DNA from: Amaranthus tricolor
Taxonomy: Eukaryota; Streptophyta; Magnoliopsida; Caryophyllales; Amaranthaceae
Length of the DNA stretch: 64,000 nucleotides
Assembly (NCBI RefSeq): GCF_026212465.1
Contig: NC_080059.1
Span: 8,820,811 to 8,884,810 of the forward strand
Direction: 5' to 3'
Shown: in pieces, positions 1-13,600 of the stretch
How positions within the stretch are numbered: the stretch's first letter is position 1
Layout: each line of letters opens with the position of its first letter
Position numbers and translations under genes: made by a program
The notes under the pieces: model-generated
The model's database searches: none
What the model was told of the DNA's origin: nothing
The model's input: only the letters and a program-made list of their open reading frames with translations

Positions 1-1662
1 GCCCAACACATCTAACTCTTTGACCTTTTAGCTAACATAACTACCTAATTTGAGATTCTAAATAAAGACTACTAATGTCCTAAGCTACTCCAAGTTATTG
101 TCCTAGGGATACTGTTACAACTCTAATAAAATTGGACCCAAATCATCCATGCAAGGAGGACTTACAACTTGAATTTACTACTTTAACTAATGATAAATTT
201 CTAAATACTATGAACATTAGTTTAACTCACTGAATTCTTCTATAATTCCTACATGAAACCATCCAATCAAGAACAAAATGACTTCCTAGGATGCTTATTA
301 GTTAGCTAGGATCAGTTATTTCAACTCTAATGAAGCTTAAATCGCGTATTTATGGATAACCATGTAATTGTTGATTAGTCTTCTTGGAGGCTTTGAAGTC
401 TTGCCTTGATTGTCTTCCTTTAGTTGGTGTCATTCAGAACTTGATGAGCTTCATTTACCACATCTTCAACATGTATTTCTTCATTGATTCCCAAGGCCTT
501 ATGAGTGATTAAGAAGGTTGAATTTGTAACTCTCCTCTTAGTATCCGAAATCAACCCTGTTATGAGCATTAAGAGGACTGTAACTAACTTAACTTCAATA
601 TACCATTTGATGCTGTATTTGGATCCCGGCTTCATGCGTGCACTTGAACCATGAACTCTTGAATTTTCACTTTACAATAAGTATAAGGATGATACCTAAT
701 ATAATCACATGTCATAAAACTCTTCTTGTCAAATTGCTTTCAGATCTCATGGACTTATGGACTTGTAAGTTTTAACTATACCTTCTTAGTTTGAACTTGC
801 TGAAGATTATCACAATTCACAATAGCTCAATAATGAATGTACATTTTCTAGAGAATTTTTCCCTTGCCAAAGTCTATGTCTCATAATGTTATCTTGTTAC
901 TCTTCTTGAGGCTCAGTTTTGCATCACGAGCTTCGCCTGAACTTTGACCAAGCCAAGCTTGAGTAGCTCACCAACCACAAGCCACTCCTAATACCAGGAT
1001 TACAAATGTTTTGTCTAAAATAAATAGAAATTTTCTCCTTGATGCACTAAAATATAATGACATTCTCTATTTCATTTTACACCGCTTAAGTGTGTATCTT
1101 GGTCAAGTTTAATTTTTGGTGCAATTGAGAATCTTATTACAAACTCCCACTCCCCCCATGAGATAAAGTTTAGAGTGGATTCTAATGCGAGATTTAAGAG
1201 TAGATGATGAATGTTCAGAGTGAGAAAAGAGAAAAGCAATAATAAGTGTTACGATGAAGATAAAATAAGGTTCCATGTGATGAAAGGAGAAAAGTTGAAG
1301 AAAAACAAAGCAATAGAGTTGGAAAAGCAATCTTCACGCTATTAACTTTTACTTAAAAGGGAAAGATTAACTTGTATTTTGAACATCCTACAATAAATTC
1401 AAAAACAAGGTTGTATCGTATCGTAAATGTTTTTGAAATTTACCGAATTGGCATTACTCGTATCATAAAGGTGTGAAAACCCACATTTTAGGCCGTTTCA
1501 AGCAACATTTCATGGTTTACGCCAAAAATTGGCGATTAGATAATCGCATCACCCTCATTACCATGTACCGCAACCGCGATTGTTACCGTATTTTTGCACT
1601 ATATAACATAAAATTCATAGATTTTGAAGATTACTCTGTAAAATTCATTTTTCTTTTTGCAG
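1..1662. other. Intronic or upstream sequence of the Raf-like kinase gene; nothing coding recognised
   Basis: This stretch precedes the first kinase exon found. I looked for the Gly-rich loop and catalytic-lysine exon that should lie upstream (ATP-binding part of the kinase) and did not find it, so the region is probably intron, with the 5' exons outside the window. The short open frames have no recognisable similarity. A stretch at about 1480-1610 looks repetitive in style but no second copy was firmly established. Confidence 0.5.
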
Positions 1663-4600
1663 GGGTAGTTTGTATAGATTACTTCACCGGCCTAACAACC
1701 AACTAGATGAAAGGAGGCGGTTAAGGATGGCTTTTGATGCTGTAAGTGTCTTTCCTTCCTCTTAACACCAGCCCACTTTGACGACTCTTGATGATAATAT
1801 TAGAAATTCAATTTCAGGCAAGGGGTATGAATTATCTTCATAGCTGTTCACCTGTAATTGTTCATCGTGACTTGAAATCTCCAAATTTGCTTGTTGATAG
1901 GAATTGGGTTGTTAAGGTTGGGTTCCTTTTCTTTTAGTATTAATCTTAAATTCAACTGTTAATTGTTTATCTTTTTAAATGTGATGGTATTTCTTTTCTT
2001 AGGTCTGTGATTTTGGCTTATCTCGTATGAAGCACAGCACATTTCTTTCTTCTCGCTCAACTGCAGGAACAGTAAGTTCTCATCCATCTTTTTGGGATAA
2101 AGTTGGTGTTGAATCTATTCTTCACTATTCAAAACTTAAGAGAGTAGCAGTGAGGAACGCAAGTTCTGGAATATTCGAGATTGTTGGAAGATATTTTGAA
2201 ATAGATTTACCATAAAGAAAACTGACAAAAATAATCCCACCTACAGATTATTTTAGAGCAATCGATTTTGGGGATTGTCTTCTCAAATATAATATAGAAA
2301 CCTAAAATAGTAAGTTTTTTAGGTTAATTGTGGCCATCTCAAGCTCACGGGGGGGGGGGGGGGGAGAGAAAAAGTAAAGCAAAAGCTATACAAATTCAAA
2401 AGAAAAAGGAACCAAAATTTCGATTGCTTGTGATGATTCTTTTAGAAGACCCTTAAAGTTTGTTTAATCTAGAATAATTTATATTCAGGATTATCTATGG
2501 GAAGACATACCATAGATGATATTATTGTGAAATTTTTTGTCATGGATCCGGATTGTGCTAGGCCATCCATTAAGTATATTCTAGAAGGAATAGAGCGCTT
2601 GCAAAACAGAATTGAAAAGCTGGCAGCAAATTGTTATGAAAGAATATTTCTGTTATTCACAAATGATGAGCTGTACCAGAGGGTCTCTAGAACAAAGTAC
2701 GACACTATATAATGTAAAGGGGGGCTAGATTTCTTTGGAGGCTTGTAGTACAATTTCGAGTGTATTTACACTAAGGAGTTACTGAGTCACTCTAAGAACT
2801 CAGGGGAGTACACTGCTCTCTTATACATAATACAAGCATTCCATCTCTCTACATTTTCTTCTTCTCTTCTCTCTTTCTTTCTTGTTACTCTTCTTTTCTG
2901 TGTATTCTGAAACTCTTGCATTGCTTGAGCACAATAGTGGTATCAGAGCAAGATCTGGCCCCAACTCAAACTAGTCGTCTGGAGAGTTTGGAGGCAGACG
3001 TGCAGGAGTTGCAAAACTTGATTCCCGAGCTTCAAACTTCACTGGAGGATAAGCTCACTGATATGATGAGAAATTTCGAGGAGTCACAGTGTCGAATCGT
3101 GTTGGAGCAAAGCAAATCGAAGGTGGAGCTCTATCGTAATCAGGAAGAAATGAAGAACTCAATGATGGTGGTTATGGCGAAATTGAAGAACATCAGCAAC
3201 AGGGTCAAGGTGAGTTCGGAAAGGGAGGATGTCACTTCGAAGGAATCTCAGCTTTTTGTGGAAGGAGGGGGATTTGATGTCCCTAATACGATATTGAAGA
3301 GGACCACTTCCCGGCCGTCTCAGGAGGTGACCAACTGGAAGTGCCGTCGCCCGGAGTATCCATTGTTTTCAGGGGACGATCCGGATGGTTGGGTCGCTAA
3401 ATCAGAACGGTGCCACAAGTTTTACCGTCTCGGTGAGGCTGAAATATTGGGGACAGCCGTGCTTGGGTTGGAAGGGGATGCAACTTGGAGAGCCCTAAAG
3501 AGGATGATGTTGAGGCGTTTTAGGGGGCAGCGCGGTGGCTCATTAATGGAACAATGACTTTTGGGGAGCCAAGAAGGAACGGTAGAGGATTACGTTAAGA
3601 AGTTTGTTCAATGGCTTCCTCCATAGAAGAGGAGATGAGTGAGGAAGGCTTGATTGCACATTTCATCCGCGGGTTAGAGATGAAGGTGGGAAGTGAGTTG
3701 AGAGTGTTGGATCTAGTGACGGTTGAGGAAGCTATGGAGATGGCAATGAGAGTTGAGGAGAATTTAAAATTCATTTTTGGGCAGCCAGGAGTTGCATATA
3801 CCCACTATCAAACCCGAAATTCCCAAAATAACCCCAGCCTTACAAATTTCCAAAACACCCTCCACCCTACCCGCACTTATAATTACCAAAAAATATCCCA
3901 AAACACTTTCCCAATCCCAAAACACAACCCACAGCAAAACCTTCCCAACAACCGAAAAACTCCCAACCCTGAAAACACCAGACGATTATTGGACCGTGAA
4001 TTCCAAGAGAAAAAAGAGCGTGGTCTATGTTTTCGTTGTGATGAAAAATGGCGGATCGGTCACGTATGTAAAAAAAACTCAGTGTGCTTATTGTTGGCGA
4101 GGAAGAGGAGGTACTGGAGGATGCGCCTGAGGAGGAATGAGCGGATGCCGAGGATGGGGGCGCAGCGGGCGATGGTCGTAGTAGTGTATCCCTTAACTCT
4201 GTAGTCGGAATTAACAGTCCGAGAACTATGAAGCTACGAGGTAAAATTGGGGGTGAGGGAGTGATAGTTATGGTGGACCCGGGAGCTACGAATAATTTCA
4301 TATCTTTTATCTTTAACAGTAGTTTCTAAACTTCACTTGGTTATCTCGGAGACCGAGGAATTTTCTGTTACTTTAAGGACTGGAGAAATACGCAAAAGCA
4401 GTGGCATATGCAAGGAAGTCGATCTCGATCTGGGCGCACTTATCATCTCTGAAAATTTCTTATCGCTGGAATTGGGTCATGCCGATGTTATTTTGGGGTT
4501 GTAATGGTTGGCAAAATTGGGTACCATTGCTACCAATTTGAAGATTCGCATGATGCAGTTTAGCTGGCAAGGAGCTAAGGTGATATTAAGAGGAGATCCG

Positions 4601-7600
4601 TCATTGGACCGGTCCCAAATTACTCTTAAGGCCATGTTAAAAACAATCCAAAAGAATTTTGGGGGAATTTTGGTTGAATTGCAGCATCTTGAATTTGGTG
4701 GAGTTTCGATAGAGGGTAGACCCTTAATCTTGATGAGGTACCTGAAGACTTGAAGGAGGTGCTTCAACAGTATTTGCGGGTTTTTCACATACCTTCAGGC
4801 TTACCTCCTCTTAGGCAGAGACAACATCACATTACCTTGAAAGAAGGTAGTAATCCGGTAAGCGTGAGGCCGTACTGTTATCCACAAATTCAAAAGGAAG
4901 AAATCGAGAAGTTAGTTGCTGAGATACTGCAGGCGGGTATTATCCAACCTTCCCATAGTCTTTTTTCAAGTTCGATGTTATTGGTGAAGAAGAAAGATGG
5001 GTCGTGGCGTTTTTGCGTCGATTATCGGGCCTTGAACAAAGAAACCGTGGCTGATAAATACCCAATTCCAATGATCGAAGAGCTACTTGATGAGCTCCAT
5101 GGCGCACAAGTCTTTTCCAAACTCGACCTTAAATCTGGGTACCATCAAATTCGTGTTCGCTAGGAGGATGTCCTCAAAACCGCTTTGGGTACCCACGATG
5201 GTCACTAGAGTTTCTCGTCATGCTTTTCGGCTTGACAAATGCTCCGGCTACATTTCAAGCGCGCTCATGAATGACGTTTTCAAACCGTATCTTCGCCGGT
5301 TTGTCTTGGTTTTTTTGACAATGTATTGATCTATAGTGCTTCTATGAATGACCACATACAACATTTGGCTACTATTTTGAATGTTTTGGAGGAACATCAA
5401 CTATATGCAAATTTCAAGAAGTGCAGTTTTGGCCAACAGGAGATGGCTTACTTGGGTCACATAGTCTCAAGCAAAGGCATTGCCGTGGATCTCGATAAAA
5501 ATCAGACTATGGTGGATTGGTCATCTCCCCGGAATTTGAAAGAATTGCGTGGTTTTTTGGGCTTGACCGGTTACTACCGACGGTTCATTAATAAGTATGC
5601 TCACATTGCTACCCCCCTGATGCACCAGTTATGCAAAGATTGTTTTGCTTGGGATGAAGAAGCAGAGATTGCATTCCAACAGCTCAAACAGGCATTGTTG
5701 AATGCCCCTGTTTTATGTATTCTAAATTTTTCTTTGCCCTTTGTAGTGGAAGCGGATGCTTCGGGTCATGGGCTTGGTGCTGTTTTGTCTCAAGAAAAGC
5801 ATCCTATTGCTTTTTTTTTTTAGCAAGGCCTTAGGAGTTAGGGGTCAGGCCAAATCCATTTATGAAAAGGAGTTTATGGCGATCGTTCTTGCTATCCAAA
5901 AATGGCGACATTATCTCATTTGCCGCCATTTCATTGTATGGACTGACCAGCAAAGTCTCAAATTCATTCTGGAGCAGCGGGTGATTGGGGTGGAATATAA
6001 GAAATGGGTTTATAAATTACTGGGGTATGATTTTGAGGTCAAATTCAAACCTGGCAGTTCCAACAGCGCTGCTGATGCTCTCTCTCGACATCCTAACTTA
6101 TCCCTCATTCAGTTCACGGCTCTTCTTACTCAAGCCAATATTGATTGGCAAGTCCTAAAGGATGAAATAGCCAAACATACCAATTTACAGCAGCTCCATT
6201 CTAATCTTGCTGCAGGCAAAATTGGGGTTGGCTTCTCCCTTCACCATGGCCTATTGCCGTATAAAGGACGCCTTGTCATTCCATCAAATTCCACCTTGAT
6301 TCCAAAGCTTCTGTTTGAGTTCCACGACTCAGCTATGGGTTCTCATAATGGGGAGCATAAAACTTATTTACGCATCGCCGAGGATTGGTATTGGAATAGT
6401 ATGCGTCGCCGCATCTTTCAGTATGTTCGTGATTGTCTCATTTGTTAACTGTAACACCCTCAAAGTAGGTCGGACTTTTGAAAACACCTTTAATGAAAAA
6501 CATGAGCCAAAACCTACTCATGTGAGTGTTACCGCCACATCTATTTCTAATAAAATAAATGTAAGGCTTAACGACTAAGAAATAACTTAATAACTTTAAA
6601 TCCAACAAAGGGTCATACAACATAAGAAAAGACTGAAACGCAATCTATGTCCATATAAAATTTAAACAACTTAAGGTAAAATTTAAACTGAAATACGACT
6701 CTAATAAAAGCTATGTTTCTAGGTGATCCTCACTCCACGATTCCCACGCAATCAATAACCTGCAACATAAGAATGCAAGAAAAACAAGGGAAAAACTTTC
6801 AAAATCAGGAAATTGAGTAATTCCAACTCCATCCCATAAAACGATTAAGTTTGAAAATGATTTAAGAAAATAAAATATAATCAAATTGAAAATAATTTTA
6901 GAAAATAATTTATAGCTGAGTTTAAAAAAAAACAATTTGTGAAAACAATATATAGAATATCACATAAACCAATTTATTAATTTGATATTTAATAATGACA
7001 AACACATAATCAATTTTTAATTTGAGGGAACGAGAACGCCAGTAGGCTGAGGCTTTACCCTTATACCTACTTCATCAAGAGGTCGTCACCCCAAATAATT
7101 CAAGGCCAGCAGAGTAGTCTCAGGGAACCTTAGTGTGCATACCCCTTCTACTTGGATCACAACAAATAGAAGGAAGACCAAACATCGTATCAAGTATCAG
7201 AAATAATAATACCTGTCGGCAGCTATACTAACCAAACAGGACAACCTGTTCATCACCCTTATACTTGGATCACAACAAATATAAGAGCTTCATTTCCCTC
7301 GTGTTACACTTTACGTGATTTAATATATTTTAATAATTAGTCGCGTGCACACAAACATATAATCAAACATACATTATACATTTTATTTTATGATCATAGG
7401 TTTTCCTAAGAAAAATATATCTCAGGAATATTCAATTGCAATATTAATATCATAATATTTTTCTCCCAAATTCAATCGCATTTAAAATCATTATTAAAAT
7501 AATGATATAACTTTCATCAAAATAATAATATTATAAGTATTTCTCTTTCAAATTAAACCGTATCTAATTTCGTTATCAAAATAATAATATAAATTTTATC

Positions 7601-10600
7601 AAAATAATAATTATAAATTCAAGTTTGACAAAATTAATAGTATATATAATTTGAGAATATATAAAACATGATATCATACAAAATAATGTCATATAAAATC
7701 ATGCATTCTATTTAAACACATTAATTTTCACTTAGCACATAATATTAATGGGATAGTCCTAATTAGATGGACATTGAGAATTACCTTGTCACGCGATCCT
7801 AGACAAACGTACGCTCCTAATAATCTTTGTCTACGAATTCGCTGTCTACACGATAAAATAATATATCTCAAATTAATACCCCGATCAACCCAATCGAAAT
7901 AAATAAATTAAAAGACTCTCAATTTATATTTTATAATTTATTTAAAATGAAAAATGTTAAAATGTAGTTAAAATTTTAAATATTAGTAGTAATAGTTTTA
8001 AAAGAAAAGGACAAAGTTTAAATAATAAAAGGATTATAAAAAACGAAAATATATATAAAGGTGCTTTAGAAAACTTAGGAAATTTAGTACTGGTTACCAA
8101 TACCCACGAAAAGAAACAGGGGAAAGTAGAGAGAGGAGGAGAAAGGGAGAGAGAGATACCAATACCCACGAAAAGAAACAGGGGAAAGAAGAGAGAGGAG
8201 GAGAAAGGGAGAGAGAGAGAAAGAGGGAGAAGGGAGAAGGTGCCGTCGCACGCTGGTGGTATCTCAGTGACCGTCGTATCGTCAGAAAACTAAGGTCAGA
8301 AATACTTTTTTTTTTTTGTTCCCATTTTCAAATAAAAGACGGGTGTTTTTCAATTAATAGCATAATTTTTTTTGGGTTTTGAATAAAAAAAATTTCTAAC
8401 TAATAGATGAAATTCATACCTTTAATATCAAAATCTTGCCTTTTCTTGATTAAATTTTAAGCAATTGGAAGATGGAGGAAGTAGTTTGTAGGAGAAAAAA
8501 GAAGTGTGAGTAATAATGTGAATGAATTAAGGGTAATTGGTTTAATTTATAGTGGGTAAATGAGGTTAGTTATAAGATTTAGAGGGGGAAGTGGGAAGTT
8601 ATTTGTTAATGGGGAGTTTTTTTTTTTTTAATTTCTGAAATTTGTTTTTATAGATTTATTATTACTATTTTATTTATTTATTATTATTATTATTATTTTT
8701 TTTTTTTAAAAAAGCGGATGTTACATCAACAGCAGAAGGCATCCCACCAAAAGCCCCAAGGTCTTCTTCAGCCCTTGTCCATGCCCACTCAAATATGGGA
8801 GGAAATCACTATGGACTTTGTGGAAGCTTTGCCTCGTTCCGGTGGTTGGGATACAATTTTGGTTGTGGTTGACCGTTTATCGAAGTACGCTCATTTTATC
8901 GGTCTTAAACATCCTTTTACGGCTCACACAGTCGCTTCACTTTTTGTCAAGGAAATTGTGTGCCTCCATGGTTTTCCCTTATCCATCGTCTCCGATCGAG
9001 ACAAAGTGTTCATGACTATATTTTGGCGTGAACTTTTTTCGCTTGCAAGGCACCCGGTCCTTTTACTGCTCACACAGTCGCTTCACTTTTTGTCTAGGCA
9101 ATTGTGTGCCTCCACGGTTTTCCGTTATCTATCGTCTCCGATAGAGACAAAGTGTTCATGACTATATTTTGGTGTGAACTTTGTTCGCTTGCAATGCACC
9201 CAGTCCTTTTACGGCTCACACAGTCGCTTCACTTTTTGTCAAGGCAATTGTGTGCCTCCACGGTTTTCCCTTATCCATCGTCTTCGATCAAGACAAAGTG
9301 TTCATGAGTATATTTTGGCGTGAACTTTTTCGCTTGCAAGGCACCCAACTATTATGTAGTTCGGCATATCACCCCTAAACCGATGTCCAAACCGAGATCG
9401 TTAATCAAGCCCTTGAGACTTTTTTACGTTGCTTTGTCAATGGGCAACCAAAGGCGTGGGCTAAATGGTTACATTGGGCTGAATTTTGCTACAATACCTC
9501 CCCTCACATGTCTGCTAATATGTCCCCTTTTATGGTAGTATATGGCCGGCCTCCTCCCTCCCTTCATCGCATGGGTAACAATTTGACACCTGTAGACAGC
9601 TTGGAGTCGTGGTTGAAGGAGCGTGATGCTATTTTGGATGACCTCCGTTTTCATTTCTTGCGTACTCAACACCGTATGAAACAGTGGGCTGACCTCAAGC
9701 GCAAACCTGAGTCATTTGAGCTTGGTGACTTAGTCTTTTTGAAGCTCCAGCCTTAGCAACAATCATCCATTGCTCGTCGCCCATGTGACAAATTAGCTGC
9801 CCGGTTCTATGGTCCTTTTGAGGTCATTGGCAAGGTAGGTGCTGTTGCTTAGCGTTTGCAACTTCCTGACACTAGTCGAATCCACCCGGTGTTTCTCATT
9901 TCCCAACTTAAGAGAGCTCGTGGGGCTGCCTTCAATCCAACTCCCATTCCCGCTCACCTCTCTTCTTCTTTAGAGTTAACAGCTGATCCTGAGGATATCC
10001 TGGGCATACGCACTGATTTCCTTAATCCTACTCATCTATTGGAAGTTCTCATTAAATGGCAGGGGCTGCCACTCTCTGATGCTACTTGGGAGCCTTTTTC
10101 AAGCATGAAGGCTACTTTTCCTGCTTTCCACCTTGAGGACAAGGTGAGTTCCATTGGAGCGGGTAATGTCATGGATCCGGATTGTGCTAGGCCATCCATT
10201 ACTCAAGTATATTCTAGAAGGAATAGAACACTTGCAAAACAGAATTGAAAAGCTGGCAGCAAATTGGTTATGAAAGAATATTTCTGTTATTCACAAATGA
10301 TGAGCTGTACTAGAGGGTATTCTAGAACAAAGTACAACACTATATAATGTAAAGTGGGGCTAGATTTCTTTGGAGGCTTGTAGTACAATTTGGAGTGTAT
10401 TTACACTAAGGAGTTACTGAGTCACTCTAAGAACTCAGGGGAGTACACTGCTCTCTTATACATAATACAAGCATTCCATCCCTCTACATTTTCTTCTTCT
10501 CTTCTCTTTCTTTTCTTGTAACTATTCTTTTCTGTGTATTCTGAAACTCTTGCATTGCTTGAGCACAACATTTTCTTTAGAAGTTATGAATAGTTAGGAA

Positions 10601-13600
10601 ATATGAGTTAGCTTAACCAGGACACAACACGTGCTCTGTGTTTGGGCATTTAATAGTTGAATGGTTCAAATACTTTTACTGGCTCTAGGCAAGTGCAAGC
10701 GTTTTTCACCTTCTTGATATTTGGATAGCTTTTACGTCAATGATTTTGTTAAAGTATTTCTTCATTGAAAGACAAGGAGAGAAAATTTCAAGTGAAACTC
10801 TTCTTTGTTGTCTTGTTTTAGTATGCTGAATACTATTTGAATTAGAGAAGCTTTTATCAAGAAACTTCAGTTAAGTTTTCAAACTATAAGCTATGCACGC
10901 CAACAGTCTGCAACTACAATGATGTACATTTCTACATACGTTTTTTCTTTGACTTGGTATTATGAGGCTAGATTCAAGAACTATAGTTTTAAAAATTATA
11001 TACAACTATACTAGGTATACGCTTTTTTCCTCTTTTTTTCTTTTTGTGTTATGTTGGGCATGCTCCCTAATACTCTGCGATTATCTCAAAGTTTGTACCC
11101 CTACGAATATGTGTCTATGTTTCCATCTTGTATTTAACTTCCAATTTTATGTTTTGATGATACCATGAAGCACAAGTAAATGTGTTGTCAAAATCCATGG
11201 CCACCTTTTTTTTTGCAAATTGGGAAATTTTATTAATAAAATAAGTCCCTAAGAAGAGACCGAAAACATTAAAGGGACCTATAATGCACCTCTCCGGCAT
11301 AAAACACCCGTAGGGAAAAAAGCATTGAGGAAACATATGTAGGGCGCCCTTTAAAGGATAGTGAGCAAATGTATTGCTCATTTTTGAAAATTTTGTAAAT
11401 GCAACTGTGAAGTATGTACTAATGTGCAATTTGGACTCATTGACACTCACCACTTGAGTTTTGGGGACCATTTCTTAAAAGGTTTGGTATGCAATCTACT
11501 TAGTTATTTTTATATGGTGCAGGCTGAATGGATGGCTCCAGAAGTCCTTCGAAATGAGCCTTCTGATGAGAAGTATGTCCCTATTAATGTTTCTGGTTAC
11601 ATACTACCTCAGTTTTTTTTCTTTGGTTATATTTGTCTCTTTCCTTATTGGTATGCATTTTCTTTGTCTTGTCCCACTTGTTCGTTTTCTTGTGTGGTGT
11701 TCATGACACAAAAGGTATGCCACGTACATATATAAGTATAGTCCAAGATATATGAGGAAGTCCTTAAGATTTTTGAATCACGATTGGTCTACATGAAGAT
11801 TCTTCTTTTAGCTCTTTTCTATTTGCAGTTTTCATATATGAGAAAGCAAGAACTACTGAGTAATAATTTCCATGGTGTATGTTGTACCCATCGTACTACT
11901 AGACGAAATTGGAGACGTTGTGAATGTTAAGCTAGTGATGTGGAGACATTTGTTAGAATCAAAAGAGTTCATACTAAGTCAAATAAAGGAATGTCAATTT
12001 GGCGCGAAAGATCATAATAGAGGTATTATAATTTTAAGTATAAAAGAGCTCCTGAGGTCTGAAGTGAATGTTTCAAGTACCACTAAGGTTAAAGTGATGA
12101 TTCCATTGGACTATAATTAGAGCAATATTACTATGAATCAACATGATGTTCTTTCAAAAGATGACACTGTAGGAAGATGGGGATAGTTGAGATGCGTATG
12201 TTAAGATTGGTGATTGGACATACACCAGAAAATAAAATTTTTATTGAAGATATAAGAAAGGGCCCTGAAGTCGTAAATGGAAGACAAAATAAGAGGAAAT
12301 TGTCTATGCTGGTTTGGACATGTGCAAAGAAGACCGAAGGCAAAAGAATTGAAGGTTGACACTTTGAGGAGTTTAGATTAGGAAGTGGTAGATTGAAGAT
12401 ATTATGATCAAGATAATAAGATTAAAGAATGACATGAAGAATTGTGATTTGCTGGAGCATATGACAAAGATATGAATGAATGAAGGGGAAATATGTGTAA
12501 ATCATAATTGGAATTGGTATTTTTTAGTATTAGATGAGCATTTAATTTTATTTTTAGCCTTAGATAGGGTCTTAACACACCTTTAAAAACTTAAGCTTAT
12601 TATGTTTTAATTTCATATATTTTTGTTCACTATTTTCGTATCATTCATAATCTTGCTAGTATAGAACTGGTTTTGGTATTTAAATTGTTTTGATATTTAG
12701 CCCATCATTTAATTGATACTTTCAGGTGTGATGTATATAGCTTCGGGGTTATACTCTGGGAGCTTTGCACTCTTCAGCAGCCATGGGGAGGAATGAATCC
12801 TATGCAGGTGGTTGGTGCCGTTGGCTTTCAACATCGTCGTCTCGACATACCAGAAACTGTCGATCCTGCAGTTGCTGATATCATTAGAAGATGCTGGCAA
12901 ACGTGAGTAAATTAATGCTCAACCATTGTTTTGATCAACTATTTTTCGATACTTTTTCTTGATTTAACGTATGCGGGGCCCGATCCACTAGGAACAACAG
13001 GGTATGAGGGTAGTTCCTTTGAGATGAGAAGAATTATACAATCATTAACAATCCACCACAAGCTTTGCCGTAGCTAGTATTTTTTTAGGGCGAATACGAA
13101 CATGTCAATTTTATCCACCTTACATGGATCATGATTCTTTATATAAGTGAAGGAATCATCAGAAGGTGTCTTCAAACGAAAATATGTGTTATTTTCATCA
13201 AAGAGACTATAATTAATTCATTAGTATTAGTTGAACACTGAAATATAACATTCTCGACACATTTAGCATGCTTGAAACAACGCTTTGTTTTGTCTTCGAC
13301 TGGCCGTGCAAACAATACTGTTTTCAAGGCATGGAGCAATCATCGATGTGCAAGTCAAAATCCGTAAAAACTAAAAAATGAAGCAAAATACAAAATCTAA
13401 CCAATTGGGATTAAGGCTTTAGCATTATTGTACAAAAGTCTAGCTATCTCCTATTCCTCACAAGACCGGGAGCGCAGTAATTAGAGTATTAGGATAAGGT
13501 CATATTGTCCAAACACCATAATTATAATAATGATACATTAATGCAATTGCTTGAGCAAAATGAGCACAAAGAAATAAAGTTTAGGACTTGTGGAAAAGAC

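Larger units (their letters stand above)
6200..10147 (+). pseudogene. Chromovirus integrase with C-terminal chromodomain, split by a solo LTR
   Basis: The N-terminal zinc-binding part ([18 protein letters not shown] ... RDCLIC) runs to 6449. The reading resumes at 8726 with [13 protein letters not shown], the catalytic core [13 protein letters not shown] and IVSDRDKVF, then is scrambled by a 146-bp triplication. After that come a stop at 9376-9378, [20 protein letters not shown], and a chromodomain-like tail ([16 protein letters not shown], about 10040-10140). In the family, the chromodomain directs insertion towards particular chromatin; here it is only a remnant. Confidence 0.9.
2538..10570 (+). 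mobile_element. Ty3/gypsy chromovirus, complete with both LTRs but coding-dead
   Basis: An 8.03 kb LTR retrotransposon inserted in sense orientation in an intron of the Raf-like kinase gene. It has 399/404-bp LTRs, an initiator-tRNA-Met primer binding site right after the 5' LTR, then gag, protease, RT, RNase H, integrase and a C-terminal chromodomain in Ty3/gypsy order. Flanks are ttttt (left) and ttttc (right), an imperfect 5-bp target duplication. The RT block ([27 protein letters not shown]) looks like the Reina type of chromovirus; that lineage call is from memory. Stops, frameshifts, an internal triplication and a nested solo LTR make it non-autonomous. Confidence 0.93.

Noticed and set aside
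3867..4301. 144-codon minus-strand frame
   Set aside because: Antisense shadow of the chromovirus gag/protease region.
8095..8219. Possible CRISPR-like or regulatory repeat
   Set aside because: Only two direct copies with no spacers, in a plant retrotransposon LTR; a simple tandem duplication.
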